From the NCBI GenBank assembly GCA_021199495.1, contig JAJQHY010000059.1, positions 1 to 61,350 on the forward strand: a stretch of 61,350 nucleotides of DNA, written 5' to 3'. Both the position numbers and the translations under genes were made by a program. Positions 53,306 to 61,350 of the stretch are shown piece by piece. The first letter of the stretch is position 1, and each line of letters begins with the position of its first letter. The notes under the pieces are model-generated. The model made no database searches. It had not been told where the DNA came from and saw nothing but the letters and a program-made list of their open reading frames with translations. This DNA comes from Lachnospiraceae bacterium (lineage in GTDB: Bacteria > Bacillota > Clostridia > Lachnospirales > Lachnospiraceae).

Positions 53306-55135
53306 ATGAAACAGAAAAGAGAAAACATCCGCAATGTCGCCATCATTGCCCATGTAGACCACGGAAAAACTACCCTGGTGGACGAACTCTTAAAACAGTC
53401 CGGTGTCTTCCGCGAAGGGCAGGAGGTCGCCGAGCGCGTCATGGATTCCAATGATCTGGAGCGCGAACGAGGCATCACAATCCTGTCGAAAAATACGGCT
53501 GTCACTTATAAAGGATACAAGATTAATATTGTAGATACACCCGGCCACGCCGACTTCGGCGGCGAAGTGGAACGGGTTTTAAAAATGGTAAACGGCGTGA
53601 TCCTGGTCGTAGATGCCTTTGAAGGCCCCATGCCGCAGACACGCTTTGTCTTAAGTAAGGCGCTCGACCTCAACCTGGCCGTGGTGGTCTGCATCAATAA
53701 GATCGACCGTCCGGAAGCCCGCCCCAAAGAGGTGGTGGACGAGGTTCTGGAGCTGTTCATGGACCTGGACGCCAACGACGAGCAGCTCGACTGCCCGTTC
53801 GTCTTCGCCTCTGCGAAACGCGGCGTGGCAAGCCTTAACCCTGACGAAGACGGAAAGGATATGACGCCTCTCTTTGAGACGATCATCAACTCCATCCCTG
53901 CTCCCGAGGGAGACCCTGATGCCGGCACCCAGGTGCTGATCTCCACCATCGACTACAACGAGTACGTGGGACGCATCGGTGTGGGCAAGGTGGACAACGG
54001 TAAAATCGCCGTCAACCAGGAAGTCGTCATCGTCAACCACCACGAACCCGATAAGCAGAAAAAAGTCAAGGTCAGCAAGCTCTATGAATTTGACGGCCTG
54101 AACAAGGTCGAGGTAAAGGAAGCCGAGATCGGCTCCATTGTGGCCATCTCCGGCATCGCGGATATCCACATCGGCGACACCCTCTGCTCTCCGGATGTGG
54201 TGGCTCCCATTCCCTTCCAGAAAATCTCTGAGCCCACCATTGCCATGCATTTCGTGGTCAACGACTCTCCTTTGGCGGGCATGGAAGGCAAATATGTGAC
54301 CAGCCGTCACATCCGCGACCGTCTGTTCCGCGAGTTAAATACCGACGTCTCCCTGCGTGTGGAGGAAACGGATTCCACTGATTCCTTCAAGGTTTCCGGG
54401 CGCGGCGAGCTGCATCTGTCTGTCCTGATTGAGACCATGCGCCGCGAAGGCTACGAATTCGCCGTCAGCAAGGCTGAGGTTCTGTATAAAACCGACGAAA
54501 ACGGTCATAAGCTGGAGCCCATGGAACTGGCCTACATCGATGTGCCGGAAGAATTCTCCGGAATCGTCATTGAAAAGCTCTCCCAGCGTAAAGGTGAGCT
54601 CTTAAATATGGGCCAGGGCACCGGCGGATATACGAGACTGGAATTCTCCATCCCCTCCAGAGGTCTGATCGGCTACCGCGGCGATTTCATGACCGATACC
54701 AAGGGCAACGGCATTCTGAATACAATCTTTAACGGCTATGAGCCCTACAAGGGTGATATCCAGTACCGTCACCAGGGTTCCCTCATCGCCTTTGAGGCCG
54801 GCGAAGCAGTCACCTACGGCCTGTTCAACGCGCAGGAGCGCGGTGCCCTCTTCATCGGTCCCGGTGAGAAGGTCTACTCCGGTATGGTCGTGGGTTCCTC
54901 CGGCAAGGGCGAGGACATTGAGATCAATGTCTGCAAGACCAAGCACCTGACCAACACCCGCTCCTCCTCCGCGGACGAAGCCCTGCACCTGACGCCCAAA
55001 AAGGACATGAGCCTGGAACAGTGCCTGGACTTCATTGACACCGATGAATATCTGGAGGTTACACCCAAGAGCCTTCGAATCCGCAAAAAAATTCTGGATC
55101 CGACACTGCGCAAACGGGCCGCCATGCGGAAATAA
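53306..55135 (+). CDS. typA: translational GTPase TypA/BipA
   Basis: A ribosome-binding GTPase of the EF-G/LepA class, involved in 50S assembly and stress or cold growth. 609 residues. GTPase motifs: [10 protein letters not shown] (15-24), ERGITI near 53, DTPGHAD near 76, NKID near 130 and SAK near 165, followed by domain 2, a fifth-domain-like fold and the TypA-specific C-terminal domain ([21 protein letters not shown]). The frame opens 30 bases earlier, but AAGGAGG directly before ATG 53306 fixes the start. It is monocistronic, with a clear promoter and terminator. Confidence 0.98.
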   Translation: MKQKRENIRNVAIIAHVDHGKTTLVDELLKQSGVFREGQEVAERVMDSNDLERERGITILSKNTAVTYKGYKINIVDTPGHADFGGEVERVLKMVNGVILVVDAFEGPMPQTRFVLSKALDLNLAVVVCINKIDRPEARPKEVVDEVLELFMDLDANDEQLDCPFVFASAKRGVASLNPDEDGKDMTPLFETIINSIPAPEGDPDAGTQVLISTIDYNEYVGRIGVGKVDNGKIAVNQEVVIVNHHEPDKQKKVKVSKLYEFDGLNKVEVKEAEIGSIVAISGIADIHIGDTLCSPDVVAPIPFQKISEPTIAMHFVVNDSPLAGMEGKYVTSRHIRDRLFRELNTDVSLRVEETDSTDSFKVSGRGELHLSVLIETMRREGYEFAVSKAEVLYKTDENGHKLEPMELAYIDVPEEFSGIVIEKLSQRKGELLNMGQGTGGYTRLEFSIPSRGLIGYRGDFMTDTKGNGILNTIFNGYEPYKGDIQYRHQGSLIAFEAGEAVTYGLFNAQERGALFIGPGEKVYSGMVVGSSGKGEDIEINVCKTKHLTNTRSSSADEALHLTPKKDMSLEQCLDFIDTDEYLEVTPKSLRIRKKILDPTLRKRAAMRK

Positions 55136-55160
55136 TCTGACAGTGATCATTATAACACAC

Positions 55161-55204
55161 AAAAAACGCGATTCGGACGATATGTCGTCCCAATCGCGTT
55201 TTTT
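55161..55204. terminator. bidirectional terminator between typA and pspA-like gene
   Basis: AAAAAACGCGATT/AATCGCGTTTTTT 13-bp perfect arms, with an inner GACGA/TCGTC stem. Convergent genes on both sides. Confidence 0.93.
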
Positions 55205-55225
55205 AAAAACTTTTTTACTGAAAAT

Positions 55226-55909
55226 CTACAGTCCCAGCTCTTCCTTTAAGGCAGCCAGATCCGCTTCCACGCTCGCTCCGTGCTCATCGTATTTGTATTT
55301 TCTCTCCAGCTCCTCAGCCTTGTCATATCCAACAGAGGAATTCAGCTCCTCCATGGCGGTGGCCTTGTTCAGCATCTGATCGGCCTTCTCCTCCATGCGG
55401 GCAAATGCGCCCATCGTGCTGTCATATTTATCTGCGGTCTCAGCGTATTTATTAACCTTCTCCTGCGTCTTGGCCACGCTGACCTTGGACTTGATGGCTT
55501 CCTTACGGGCCTTCAGAGACTGAATATCATCCGTCAGCTTGTCATGCAGCTGGCGCATCTTCTGGGAATTCAGCTTCGCCGCGTCATAAGCAGCCTGCAG
55601 GCTCTCCTGCTGTGCCGCCAGCTTCTGCTTGGATGCCAGGAACACTCTCGCGTCTTCCTCGTTGCCGGCCTCCAGAGCCTTTCTGGCGAGCTGGACGTAT
55701 TTGTCCATCTCTTTCTGATTCTCATCCAGAGCTTTCTTGCAGCGCTTTTCCTCCGCCATGACGGTGGCGGTCTCTTCCTTCACTTCCGCCAGATCCTTGC
55801 TTAAGTCGATCAGATACTGATCCACCATTTTGGACGGATCCTCGTACTTGTCCAGAATTGCGTTGACGTTAGCCTTGATGATGTCGTTAAATCTTGACAA
55901 AATGCTCAT
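55226..55909 (-). CDS. PspA/IM30 family protein
   Basis: 227 residues, almost wholly coiled coil, with an amphipathic N-terminal helix (MSILSRFNDIIKANVNAIL) that binds stressed membrane. EDPSKMVDQYL and DLAEVKEETATVMAEEK are typical PspA family blocks. It forms ESCRT-III-like assemblies on the inner face of the membrane. AAGGAGGAG lies inside the end of the TPM gene, only 3 bases before it, so the two are likely coupled. It is last in the operon yigZ-mgtE-TPM-pspA and ends in the shared terminator. Confidence 0.95.
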   Translation of the reverse strand: MSILSRFNDIIKANVNAILDKYEDPSKMVDQYLIDLSKDLAEVKEETATVMAEEKRCKKALDENQKEMDKYVQLARKALEAGNEEDARVFLASKQKLAAQQESLQAAYDAAKLNSQKMRQLHDKLTDDIQSLKARKEAIKSKVSVAKTQEKVNKYAETADKYDSTMGAFARMEEKADQMLNKATAMEELNSSVGYDKAEELERKYKYDEHGASVEADLAALKEELGL

Positions 55910-55912
55910 GAA

Positions 55913-57109
55913 TTAAACTCCTCCTTGGGTTTTATTATTTTCTGTGTCTTCGTATTTTTTCGCCAGGTCCTCGGCCTCGGTGTCTCCAAATTTGTGAAGC
56001 GGCGTATTTAAGATATCCTGCGCGCGCTTTTCCTCCTCGGCCTTTTTCTCTTTGGACTTTTCCCACCATCTGTATAATAGCACAACGACGCCCACGCCCG
56101 CAAGTACAATTACCACAGCCGCGACCGCTCTCACAGCTTTCACCCAGGCCGGTGTGGTCACCGTCATAATGCGCTCTCCGGCATCCGCAAACGCGTAGGA
56201 GAAGAAGTGCTCGTCAGTATCCGCCTCGTAATAATAGTAATCCAGATAATCGAAGAGGATGTCACAGGCCTCGGAATCCATAATCGTACCGGTCTGTGCG
56301 CCCAGCCACAGGGTATACTCATAATATCCGCCGTAATCCCAGAACACTAAAAGAATATGGCCTTCATCCGTAAAAAGCGCCTCATACTGCTCTTCTGCAA
56401 ACGCTTCCAGCTCCTCTGTGGAAGGATAATAATTGCCGTCAATACTATTAATAATGTACACGTAAGGGGCGATGCCTGTGTCGTTATAAAAACTCTTCAG
56501 ACCGCTTTCCAGCTGACTGGAGTTGTGAATCCAGCCATCATCGGTTGCGTCAGTATAATAGCCCGCCGTCAGATTCAGATCCAAGTCCAGCTTCTCCCGC
56601 TCAATGGTAGATGTGGTGACATTCGCCGTGGACGTCGCGCCGGATACCTGTCCGCCACCCCCGCCGCGTCCGATTCCGTTGAACAAAGCCGACAAAACCA
56701 GAAGCACTACAATAATACCGATGAGCGACGATCCAAGGCAGCCGCCGCCTCTTCCGGGACCGCCATCATAATATCTCGGTCCGAAAAAGAACCATCTCCG
56801 TCTCGGTCTCCTCGGCGGTCTGCCGCCGCCCATGGGGCCTCCCATCGGTCCTGCGCCGCCAGGACGCGCTCCGCCACCGGGACGTGCTCCGCCGCCCATG
56901 CCGCTGCGGCCAGAGGCTCCGCCCATACCACTTCTGCCAGAGCTGCCGCCCAGTCCACTTCGTCCACTGCTGCCGCCAAAGCCGCCCATACCACTTCGTC
57001 CACTGCTGCCGCCAAAACCGCCTCCGCCGCTTCGACCGCCTCCGCTATGTCCACCGGCACTGCGTCCGCCTCCGGAAAAGCCGCCTCCGCCGCCTCCGCT
57101 TCTGCCCAT
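55913..57109 (-). CDS. TPM-domain membrane protein with Gly/Ser/Arg-rich N-terminus
   Basis: 398 residues. The first 100 residues are Gly, Ser and Arg repeats (variants of GGSSGRSGMGG), ending in a basic RPPRRPRRRW. A membrane segment follows (about 128-146), then a TPM-like domain of about 180 residues (LNLTAGYYTDATDDGWI, IAPYVYIINS, ILLVFWDYGGYYEYTLWLG), a second membrane segment (near 328-348) and a charged tail. TPM proteins are often found with PspA or in photosystem repair. AGGAGGACA precedes ATG 57109. It is between mgtE (29 bases) and pspA (3 bases). The Gly-rich region is inside the cell if the first membrane segment runs in-to-out; this is inference. Confidence 0.82.
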   Translation of the reverse strand: MGRSGGGGGGFSGGGRSAGGHSGGGRSGGGGFGGSSGRSGMGGFGGSSGRSGLGGSSGRSGMGGASGRSGMGGGARPGGGARPGGAGPMGGPMGGGRPPRRPRRRWFFFGPRYYDGGPGRGGGCLGSSLIGIIVVLLVLSALFNGIGRGGGGGQVSGATSTANVTTSTIEREKLDLDLNLTAGYYTDATDDGWIHNSSQLESGLKSFYNDTGIAPYVYIINSIDGNYYPSTEELEAFAEEQYEALFTDEGHILLVFWDYGGYYEYTLWLGAQTGTIMDSEACDILFDYLDYYYYEADTDEHFFSYAFADAGERIMTVTTPAWVKAVRAVAAVVIVLAGVGVVVLLYRWWEKSKEKKAEEEKRAQDILNTPLHKFGDTEAEDLAKKYEDTENNKTQGGV

Positions 57110-57138
57110 ATTTTGTCCTCCTGTCTTCTATACAATGT

Positions 57139-58500
57139 TTATAAAGCGCCTGCCAGTATATGACTGGCAATCTGAAAATATAACAATAAAGAAATTGCGT
57201 CAACGATCGTCGTGATAAACGGGCTCGCCATGACTGCCGGGTCAAAGCCAAGCTTTTTCGCCCCTATGGGGAGCAGGCAGCCCACCATCTTGGCGCAGCA
57301 GACTGTCGCCAGCATCGTCACTGACACCACAAACGCAACCTGCGTTCCCACCCGATCGTACAGCCACACTTTGAAAAATCCCACCACCGCCAGGCAGACA
57401 CCGCATAAAAGCGCCACCCGAATCTCCTTCCAGATAATCTTCGGTACGTTTCCCGGCTCCACCTCGTCCAGAGACAACGCACGGATAATGGAGACACTGG
57501 CCTGTCCGCCGGCATTTCCGCCGGTATCCATCAGCATGGGAATGAAAAAGCTTAAGCTGGCACAGGCCGCCAGCGCCGTCTCAAAGGTCGCCATGATCTT
57601 CGACGTAAAAGTGGCGGATACCATCAGAAGCATCAGCCAGGGAATCCGCTTGCCGAACGTCTCCACCACACCCGTCTTCATATAGGGCTTATCGGTGGGC
57701 ACGATGGCGGCCATCTTTTCAATATCCTCAGTGGTCTCTTCCTGCAGGATATCCACGATATCATCCACTGTGACAATACCGACCATGCGGTTCTCATTAT
57801 CCACCACGGGCATTGCTGTCAGGTCATATTTCTGGAACTGTCTGGCTACCGCTTCCTGGTCCGTCAGCGTATTGACTGAGATCACATGGGTATCCATGAT
57901 ATCCTCAATAAACGCTTTCGGATCGCTGATGACAAGCCTGCGCAGCGTCACAGTACCGACTAAAAAACGGGACGGATCCAACACATAACAGATATTACTG
58001 GTCTCGGAATCCAGTCCAATCTTACGGATGCAGTCCAAAGCCCCGGCGACGGTGTTGTTTTCCTTGAGCTCTACATACTCCACCGTCATGATGCTGCCGG
58101 CGCTGTCGTCCGGATACTGCAGAAGCTGATTGATATCTCTGCGGGTATCGGGACTGGCGTTGGCCAGAATCTTTTTTACAATATTGGCCGGCATCTCGTC
58201 AATAAAATCCGCCGCGTCATCAGCCTGCAGCCTGTCGATCAGGTGCCCCGCGTCCCTGTCGGAAAGGGATGTGATGACCATCTGCTGCTGTTCCAGTTCC
58301 ATATAGGAGAAGATATCCGCTGCCAGATCCTTGGGAAGAATGCGGAAAACGGTCTTGACCTGCTCTTCATCCATTCCCGAAAGCATCGCCGCAATATCCG
58401 CCTCATTCATTTCCGTCAGAGCCTGCCGCAGATTGGTATACTGCTTCTTTTCCAGAAAGGTCGATATCATTTCCATCTGTTCATCCATGAAGTCTCTCAT
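57139..58500 (-). CDS. mgtE: magnesium transporter MgtE
   Basis: A Mg2+ channel gated by cytoplasmic Mg2+. 453 residues: an N-terminal superhelical domain (about 1-130), a CBS pair (about 135-255) and five membrane segments with the pore motif FFIPMLMDTGGNAGGQAS. C-terminal FDPAVMASPF and TTIVDAISLLLYF match the family. Two ATGs lie in tandem at 58503 and 58500; AGGAGG is better spaced for 58500. The yigZ gene ends 9 bases upstream. The CBS domain gives direct Mg2+ control; no Mg2+ riboswitch is seen. Confidence 0.97.
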   Translation of the reverse strand: MRDFMDEQMEMISTFLEKKQYTNLRQALTEMNEADIAAMLSGMDEEQVKTVFRILPKDLAADIFSYMELEQQQMVITSLSDRDAGHLIDRLQADDAADFIDEMPANIVKKILANASPDTRRDINQLLQYPDDSAGSIMTVEYVELKENNTVAGALDCIRKIGLDSETSNICYVLDPSRFLVGTVTLRRLVISDPKAFIEDIMDTHVISVNTLTDQEAVARQFQKYDLTAMPVVDNENRMVGIVTVDDIVDILQEETTEDIEKMAAIVPTDKPYMKTGVVETFGKRIPWLMLLMVSATFTSKIMATFETALAACASLSFFIPMLMDTGGNAGGQASVSIIRALSLDEVEPGNVPKIIWKEIRVALLCGVCLAVVGFFKVWLYDRVGTQVAFVVSVTMLATVCCAKMVGCLLPIGAKKLGFDPAVMASPFITTIVDAISLLLYFQIASHILAGAL

Positions 58501-58509
58501 CATCGCCTC

Positions 58510-59157
58510 CTATTCCGGAACCGGGTAAAACACCTCCTCCAGTTCCCGCACTCTGCCGCGCCCCGCGGTCACCTCTGTGATCTCCTTGCAAAAACCCGGT
58601 ACTTCCTCCTTCGGTATCAGAACAGTCAGGCCCACCCTGTCAGTATATTCACTGCTCTCCTGCGTCAGATTTCTCTGCCCCAGCAGATAAAGAATCTTTC
58701 CGATGCCGTTATAATCCGTGTCAATCAATAGTCGCTTTCCGGCGCACATGACAGCCGTCGGGCAACTCTTCAGCGCCTCCTGCACGGCCTGCGTATAAGC
58801 GCGCACAAGACCGCCCGTGCCCAGGAGGACACCCCCAAAATACCGGGTTACCACTACCGCCGCGTTTCTAAGCTCCATGCCCTTAAGGACCTCCAGCATT
58901 GGCCGGCCGGCTGTACCGGAAGGCTCTCCGTCGTCACTGCAGCGCGTGAGAGTGCTGTCAAAACCCACAACAAAGGCATAACAATTATGTCTGGCGTCGT
59001 AATAGCGCTTGCGAATCTGCTCAATAAACGCCACAGCCTCTTCTTCGCTCTCCACTGCACGGATACTGGCGATAAAACGGGACTTTTTCTCCACAATTTC
59101 GCCGGTGTATATCTTCCCCTGATTATCTTTGTCGTATATAACCCGATATTTTTCCAT
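58510..59157 (-). CDS. YigZ/IMPACT family protein
   Basis: 215 residues. An N-terminal UPF0029/IMPACT domain (KKSRFIASIRAVESEEEAVAFIEQIRKRYYDARHNCYAFVVG, then DDGEPSGTAG and VVVTRYFGGVLLGTGGLVRAY) is followed by the ferredoxin-like DUF1949 C-terminal domain. The molecular role is unsettled; relatives are linked to translation control. TTG 59160 or ATG 59157 are both possible; AGGAG is 3 to 6 bases upstream. It is first in the operon with mgtE, TPM and pspA. A promoter-like TTGCAA-17-TATGAT ends at 59166, which would leave almost no leader. Confidence 0.93.
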   Translation of the reverse strand: MEKYRVIYDKDNQGKIYTGEIVEKKSRFIASIRAVESEEEAVAFIEQIRKRYYDARHNCYAFVVGFDSTLTRCSDDGEPSGTAGRPMLEVLKGMELRNAAVVVTRYFGGVLLGTGGLVRAYTQAVQEALKSCPTAVMCAGKRLLIDTDYNGIGKILYLLGQRNLTQESSEYTDRVGLTVLIPKEEVPGFCKEITEVTAGRGRVRELEEVFYPVPE

Positions 59158-59264
59158 CAACTCCTATCATACCTTTTTTAAGCTGCTTTTGCAAGAAAGT
59201 TCATGTCTTTTTTACATACACGCATAACGGATTTTTTACATTTTCCGCTGGCCGTGAACAGTTG

Positions 59265-61295
59265 TCAGTCAAACACCGATTCCTCCACCTGCGTATCCTT
59301 ATTGTCTAAAAGCCAGGCCATGGTATTGCGCCAGATGGAGGCCGGATAGGTGCCGCCCGCCATGCCTTCCACCGTGGAATTATCGTCAGTGCCGACCCAG
59401 ACTGCGATGGTATAGCGGTCCGTGAAGCCGCAGAACCACCCGTCCCCGTTGACCTGCGTGGTACCTGTCTTACCCGCTGCCGGTTCTGATGAATAGCTGT
59501 CCCAATCCATGGAGCTGGCCGTGCCATACTCAATCGGGCCCCGCAGAATGTCCGCCATCTGAATCGCCGTGGATCTTTGGAATACCTGCACGGATTCCGT
59601 CTGTTCGTAGATTTCATTTCCATCCGCATCCAGAATGGAAAGCAGGCAGTCCGGCTTCGTATACGCCCCGAAATTCGGGAAAGCAGAATAAGCTCCAGCC
59701 ATTTCCAGCGTGTTCGTTCCGTAGGTCATACCGCCAAGCGCCGCGGACAGATCCGTGTCTTCAGCCGTGAAATGATTAAGACCCAGCTGACGGGCATAGG
59801 ACAGACCCACTTCCGGGGTGATTTTATTATAGAGATAAACCGCGCAGCCATTGTAGGAGTATGCCACGGCGGTCTTAAGTGAGTACGCCGTGCCGGTCAT
59901 ACTGTCCACCCCATTGGTACCCGCGTTGTAATAATCATATGCCGTCTGCACCGCAATGTTGTATAAAGTAGAGCTGGCCGTATAACCGTTGTCTACCGCC
60001 GGCCCGTATACCAGAATCGGTTTGATGGCGGAGCCAGGCTGACGGGTGGACTGAAAAGCCCGGTTGATGCCGTAATTATTTTCCAGATCATACTGTGTAC
60101 GGCCGCCGCTGATGGCAATGACCTTGTTTGTGACATTGTCAATAATCGTGGCGGAACCCTGCAGGTTATAAACGCCTTCTGAGGTCAGCGCGGTATCAAA
60201 GGAAAGCAGGCTGTCAATCTGCGTCTGCAAAATCTTCTGTGTGTCGGGCTGAATGCTGGTGTAAATGCTGTAGCCACCGGTATACAGCTGATCCTTCGCC
60301 TCGGAATAGGCTTCATTATAAGATTCCCAGTAGGAAGTGTATGCTTCATCCGTATCGAATTCATTCACAAACACAAACCCGTTCAACTCCATCAGATATT
60401 CCGTGGCGCAGTAAATCGCGTAGCTGATGGTATCATCATAATCAGAATCTATGGTGTTGTACTGCAGATTGATCGTGGAACGCAGCGCCTCATGGTACTC
60501 ACTCTCCGTGATATAGTCCTGTTCATACATTGCCTGCAGGATCAGCTTCATTCTGGACACCGCGTTTTCCGGATATGTCCATGGATTGTAATACTCCGGT
60601 AAATTCGGAATACTGCACAGGTAGGCAATTTCCCCGATCGAAAGCTCGTCCAGCGTCTTTCCCAGATAACACCAGGCAGCATCCGAGATGCCGTAAATGC
60701 CGTTGGCAAAGCAGCACTGATTGACATACCACTCCATGATCTGTTCTTTGCTGTATTGCTGCGTAACGTAATAGGCCATGATAATTTCCTTGACCTTGCG
60801 GACAAGGGTTTTCTCCGAGCTCAAAAAGGTCAGCTTGACTAACTGCTGGGTGATGGTGGATCCGCCCTGGGAAAATTCACCGGTACGTATATAGGACCAG
60901 ACAGCCCGGATAATGGCTTTGATTTCAAAGCCGGAGTTTGTCCAGAAGGTCTTGTCCTCAATAGCAACAAAAGCATTGATGATATTCTCCGGGATATCCT
61001 CGTAAGACACATAATTCTGGGAGGAATCAGCGGACAGCTTGGTCATCAGATCGCCGTTCGCATCGTAAATATAGCTGGTCTGGTTTAAACGGAAATCAGA
61101 CTCCGTGGATTCCTCGATCGTGGTCTTCGCCTCTTCATAAAGAGCGCCCAGGGAGGTTCCAAGGACACTTTCGGAGTATTTGTATAAAAGGATGGTGCCG
61201 ATGATGCCGCAAATGATGAGAAGGGCGAGGCAAACAATAAGAATATGCAGAAAAACGGATAAAACTTTGCTGAGGATGGATTTGAATGTGCGCAT
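59265..61295 (-). CDS. class A penicillin-binding protein (PBP1A family)
   Basis: A bifunctional peptidoglycan synthase. 676 residues: short basic cytoplasmic start, membrane anchor (about 9-38), glycosyltransferase domain (GT51) with catalytic Glu113 in AIEDKTFW and QGGSTITQQL at 143-152, and a transpeptidase domain with Ser422-x-x-Lys425 (PGSAIKP), SYN at 480-482 and KTG at 609-611. All catalytic motifs are intact. No clear ribosome site lies before ATG 61295, but this start keeps the anchor intact. The gene's promoter probably lies close to or beyond the window edge. Confidence 0.96.
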   Translation of the reverse strand: MRTFKSILSKVLSVFLHILIVCLALLIICGIIGTILLYKYSESVLGTSLGALYEEAKTTIEESTESDFRLNQTSYIYDANGDLMTKLSADSSQNYVSYEDIPENIINAFVAIEDKTFWTNSGFEIKAIIRAVWSYIRTGEFSQGGSTITQQLVKLTFLSSEKTLVRKVKEIIMAYYVTQQYSKEQIMEWYVNQCCFANGIYGISDAAWCYLGKTLDELSIGEIAYLCSIPNLPEYYNPWTYPENAVSRMKLILQAMYEQDYITESEYHEALRSTINLQYNTIDSDYDDTISYAIYCATEYLMELNGFVFVNEFDTDEAYTSYWESYNEAYSEAKDQLYTGGYSIYTSIQPDTQKILQTQIDSLLSFDTALTSEGVYNLQGSATIIDNVTNKVIAISGGRTQYDLENNYGINRAFQSTRQPGSAIKPILVYGPAVDNGYTASSTLYNIAVQTAYDYYNAGTNGVDSMTGTAYSLKTAVAYSYNGCAVYLYNKITPEVGLSYARQLGLNHFTAEDTDLSAALGGMTYGTNTLEMAGAYSAFPNFGAYTKPDCLLSILDADGNEIYEQTESVQVFQRSTAIQMADILRGPIEYGTASSMDWDSYSSEPAAGKTGTTQVNGDGWFCGFTDRYTIAVWVGTDDNSTVEGMAGGTYPASIWRNTMAWLLDNKDTQVEESVFD

Positions 61296-61350
61296 AATAT
61301 AATGTACCCATAAGTGTGGACACAGTAGGTTTTTAGTTTCCCTGATTCTG

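Noticed and set aside
56357-57215. Long plus-strand frames opposite the TPM gene (Ala/Ser- or Pro-rich)
   Set aside because: They are the complement of Gly/Ser/Arg repeat codons, a composition artefact.

Overview
The window looks like core chromosome of an anaerobic low-GC Gram-positive of class Clostridia, most likely a Lachnospiraceae relative. Several things suggest this: strong AGGAGG-type ribosome sites, TTGACA/TATAAT promoters, small family markers common in that group (DUF4364, DUF4250, two DUF1836 genes, a YerC/TrpR-type regulator), a pyruvate phosphate dikinase, and purine synthesis ending in separate AICAR formyltransferase and PurO-type IMP cyclohydrolase genes instead of bifunctional PurH. 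I see no transposase, integrase, phage gene or CRISPR array. The assignment is inference from gene content.

Layout. 1-7 kb: phosphoglucomutase, Xaa-Pro aminopeptidase, malic enzyme, DUF4364 and a membrane-anchored polysaccharide deacetylase. 7-11 kb: clpB, with a structured leader and an overlapping 57-residue DUF4250 gene, then a cation:proton antiporter. 11-19 kb (minus strand): HD hydrolase, deoD, mnmA, rarA and a lipid-flavoured group (PlsC-like acyltransferase with zinc ribbon, patatin-like lipase, DegV fatty-acid-binding protein). 19-25 kb: a tightly packed minus-strand run of DUF6020-like membrane protein, acyltransferase 3, a 53-residue membrane protein, DNA-deoxyinosine glycosylase, HD protein and amidase-domain lipoprotein-like protein. 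25-32 kb: a divergent module in which a TetR regulator and a second antiporter face a radical SAM enzyme and a heterodimeric ABC exporter. Three related palindromes lie between them. It is followed by remnants of an SDR gene and a cytidylate-kinase-like gene. 33-38 kb: ppdK, lipid kinase, DUF218 protein and tRNA-Gly(GCC). 38-44 kb: AICAR formyltransferase, PurO and IMP dehydrogenase, with two unknown membrane proteins between. 44-53 kb: small unknown proteins, a PHP phosphatase, a second DUF1836 gene, yerC, a degenerate M23 protein, a cold-shock gene, a eukaryotic-type hisA, dapB-dapA and a two-OB-fold SSB-like protein. 53-61 kb: typA, then a yigZ-mgtE-TPM-pspA operon and a class A penicillin-binding protein.

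How genes fit together. Purine synthesis is covered from AICAR to XMP (formyltransferase, PurO, GuaB). PPDK and malic enzyme sit at the PEP/pyruvate/malate node. The yigZ-mgtE-TPM-pspA run looks like a magnesium/envelope-stress unit. The TetR-radical SAM-ABC-antiporter module is the best candidate for an uncharacterised system: its regulator sites, export pump and modifying enzyme are all visible but its substrate is not.

Most unusual non-coding content: two copies of a long hairpin repeat that begins exactly at the stop codons of pepP-like and mnmA genes; a 297-bp multi-hairpin element bounded by inverted TGATGATAC; a clpB leader with mutually exclusive stems and a possible leader peptide; and a 23-bp tandem repeat joined to a 19-bp perfect hairpin between the two split purine genes.
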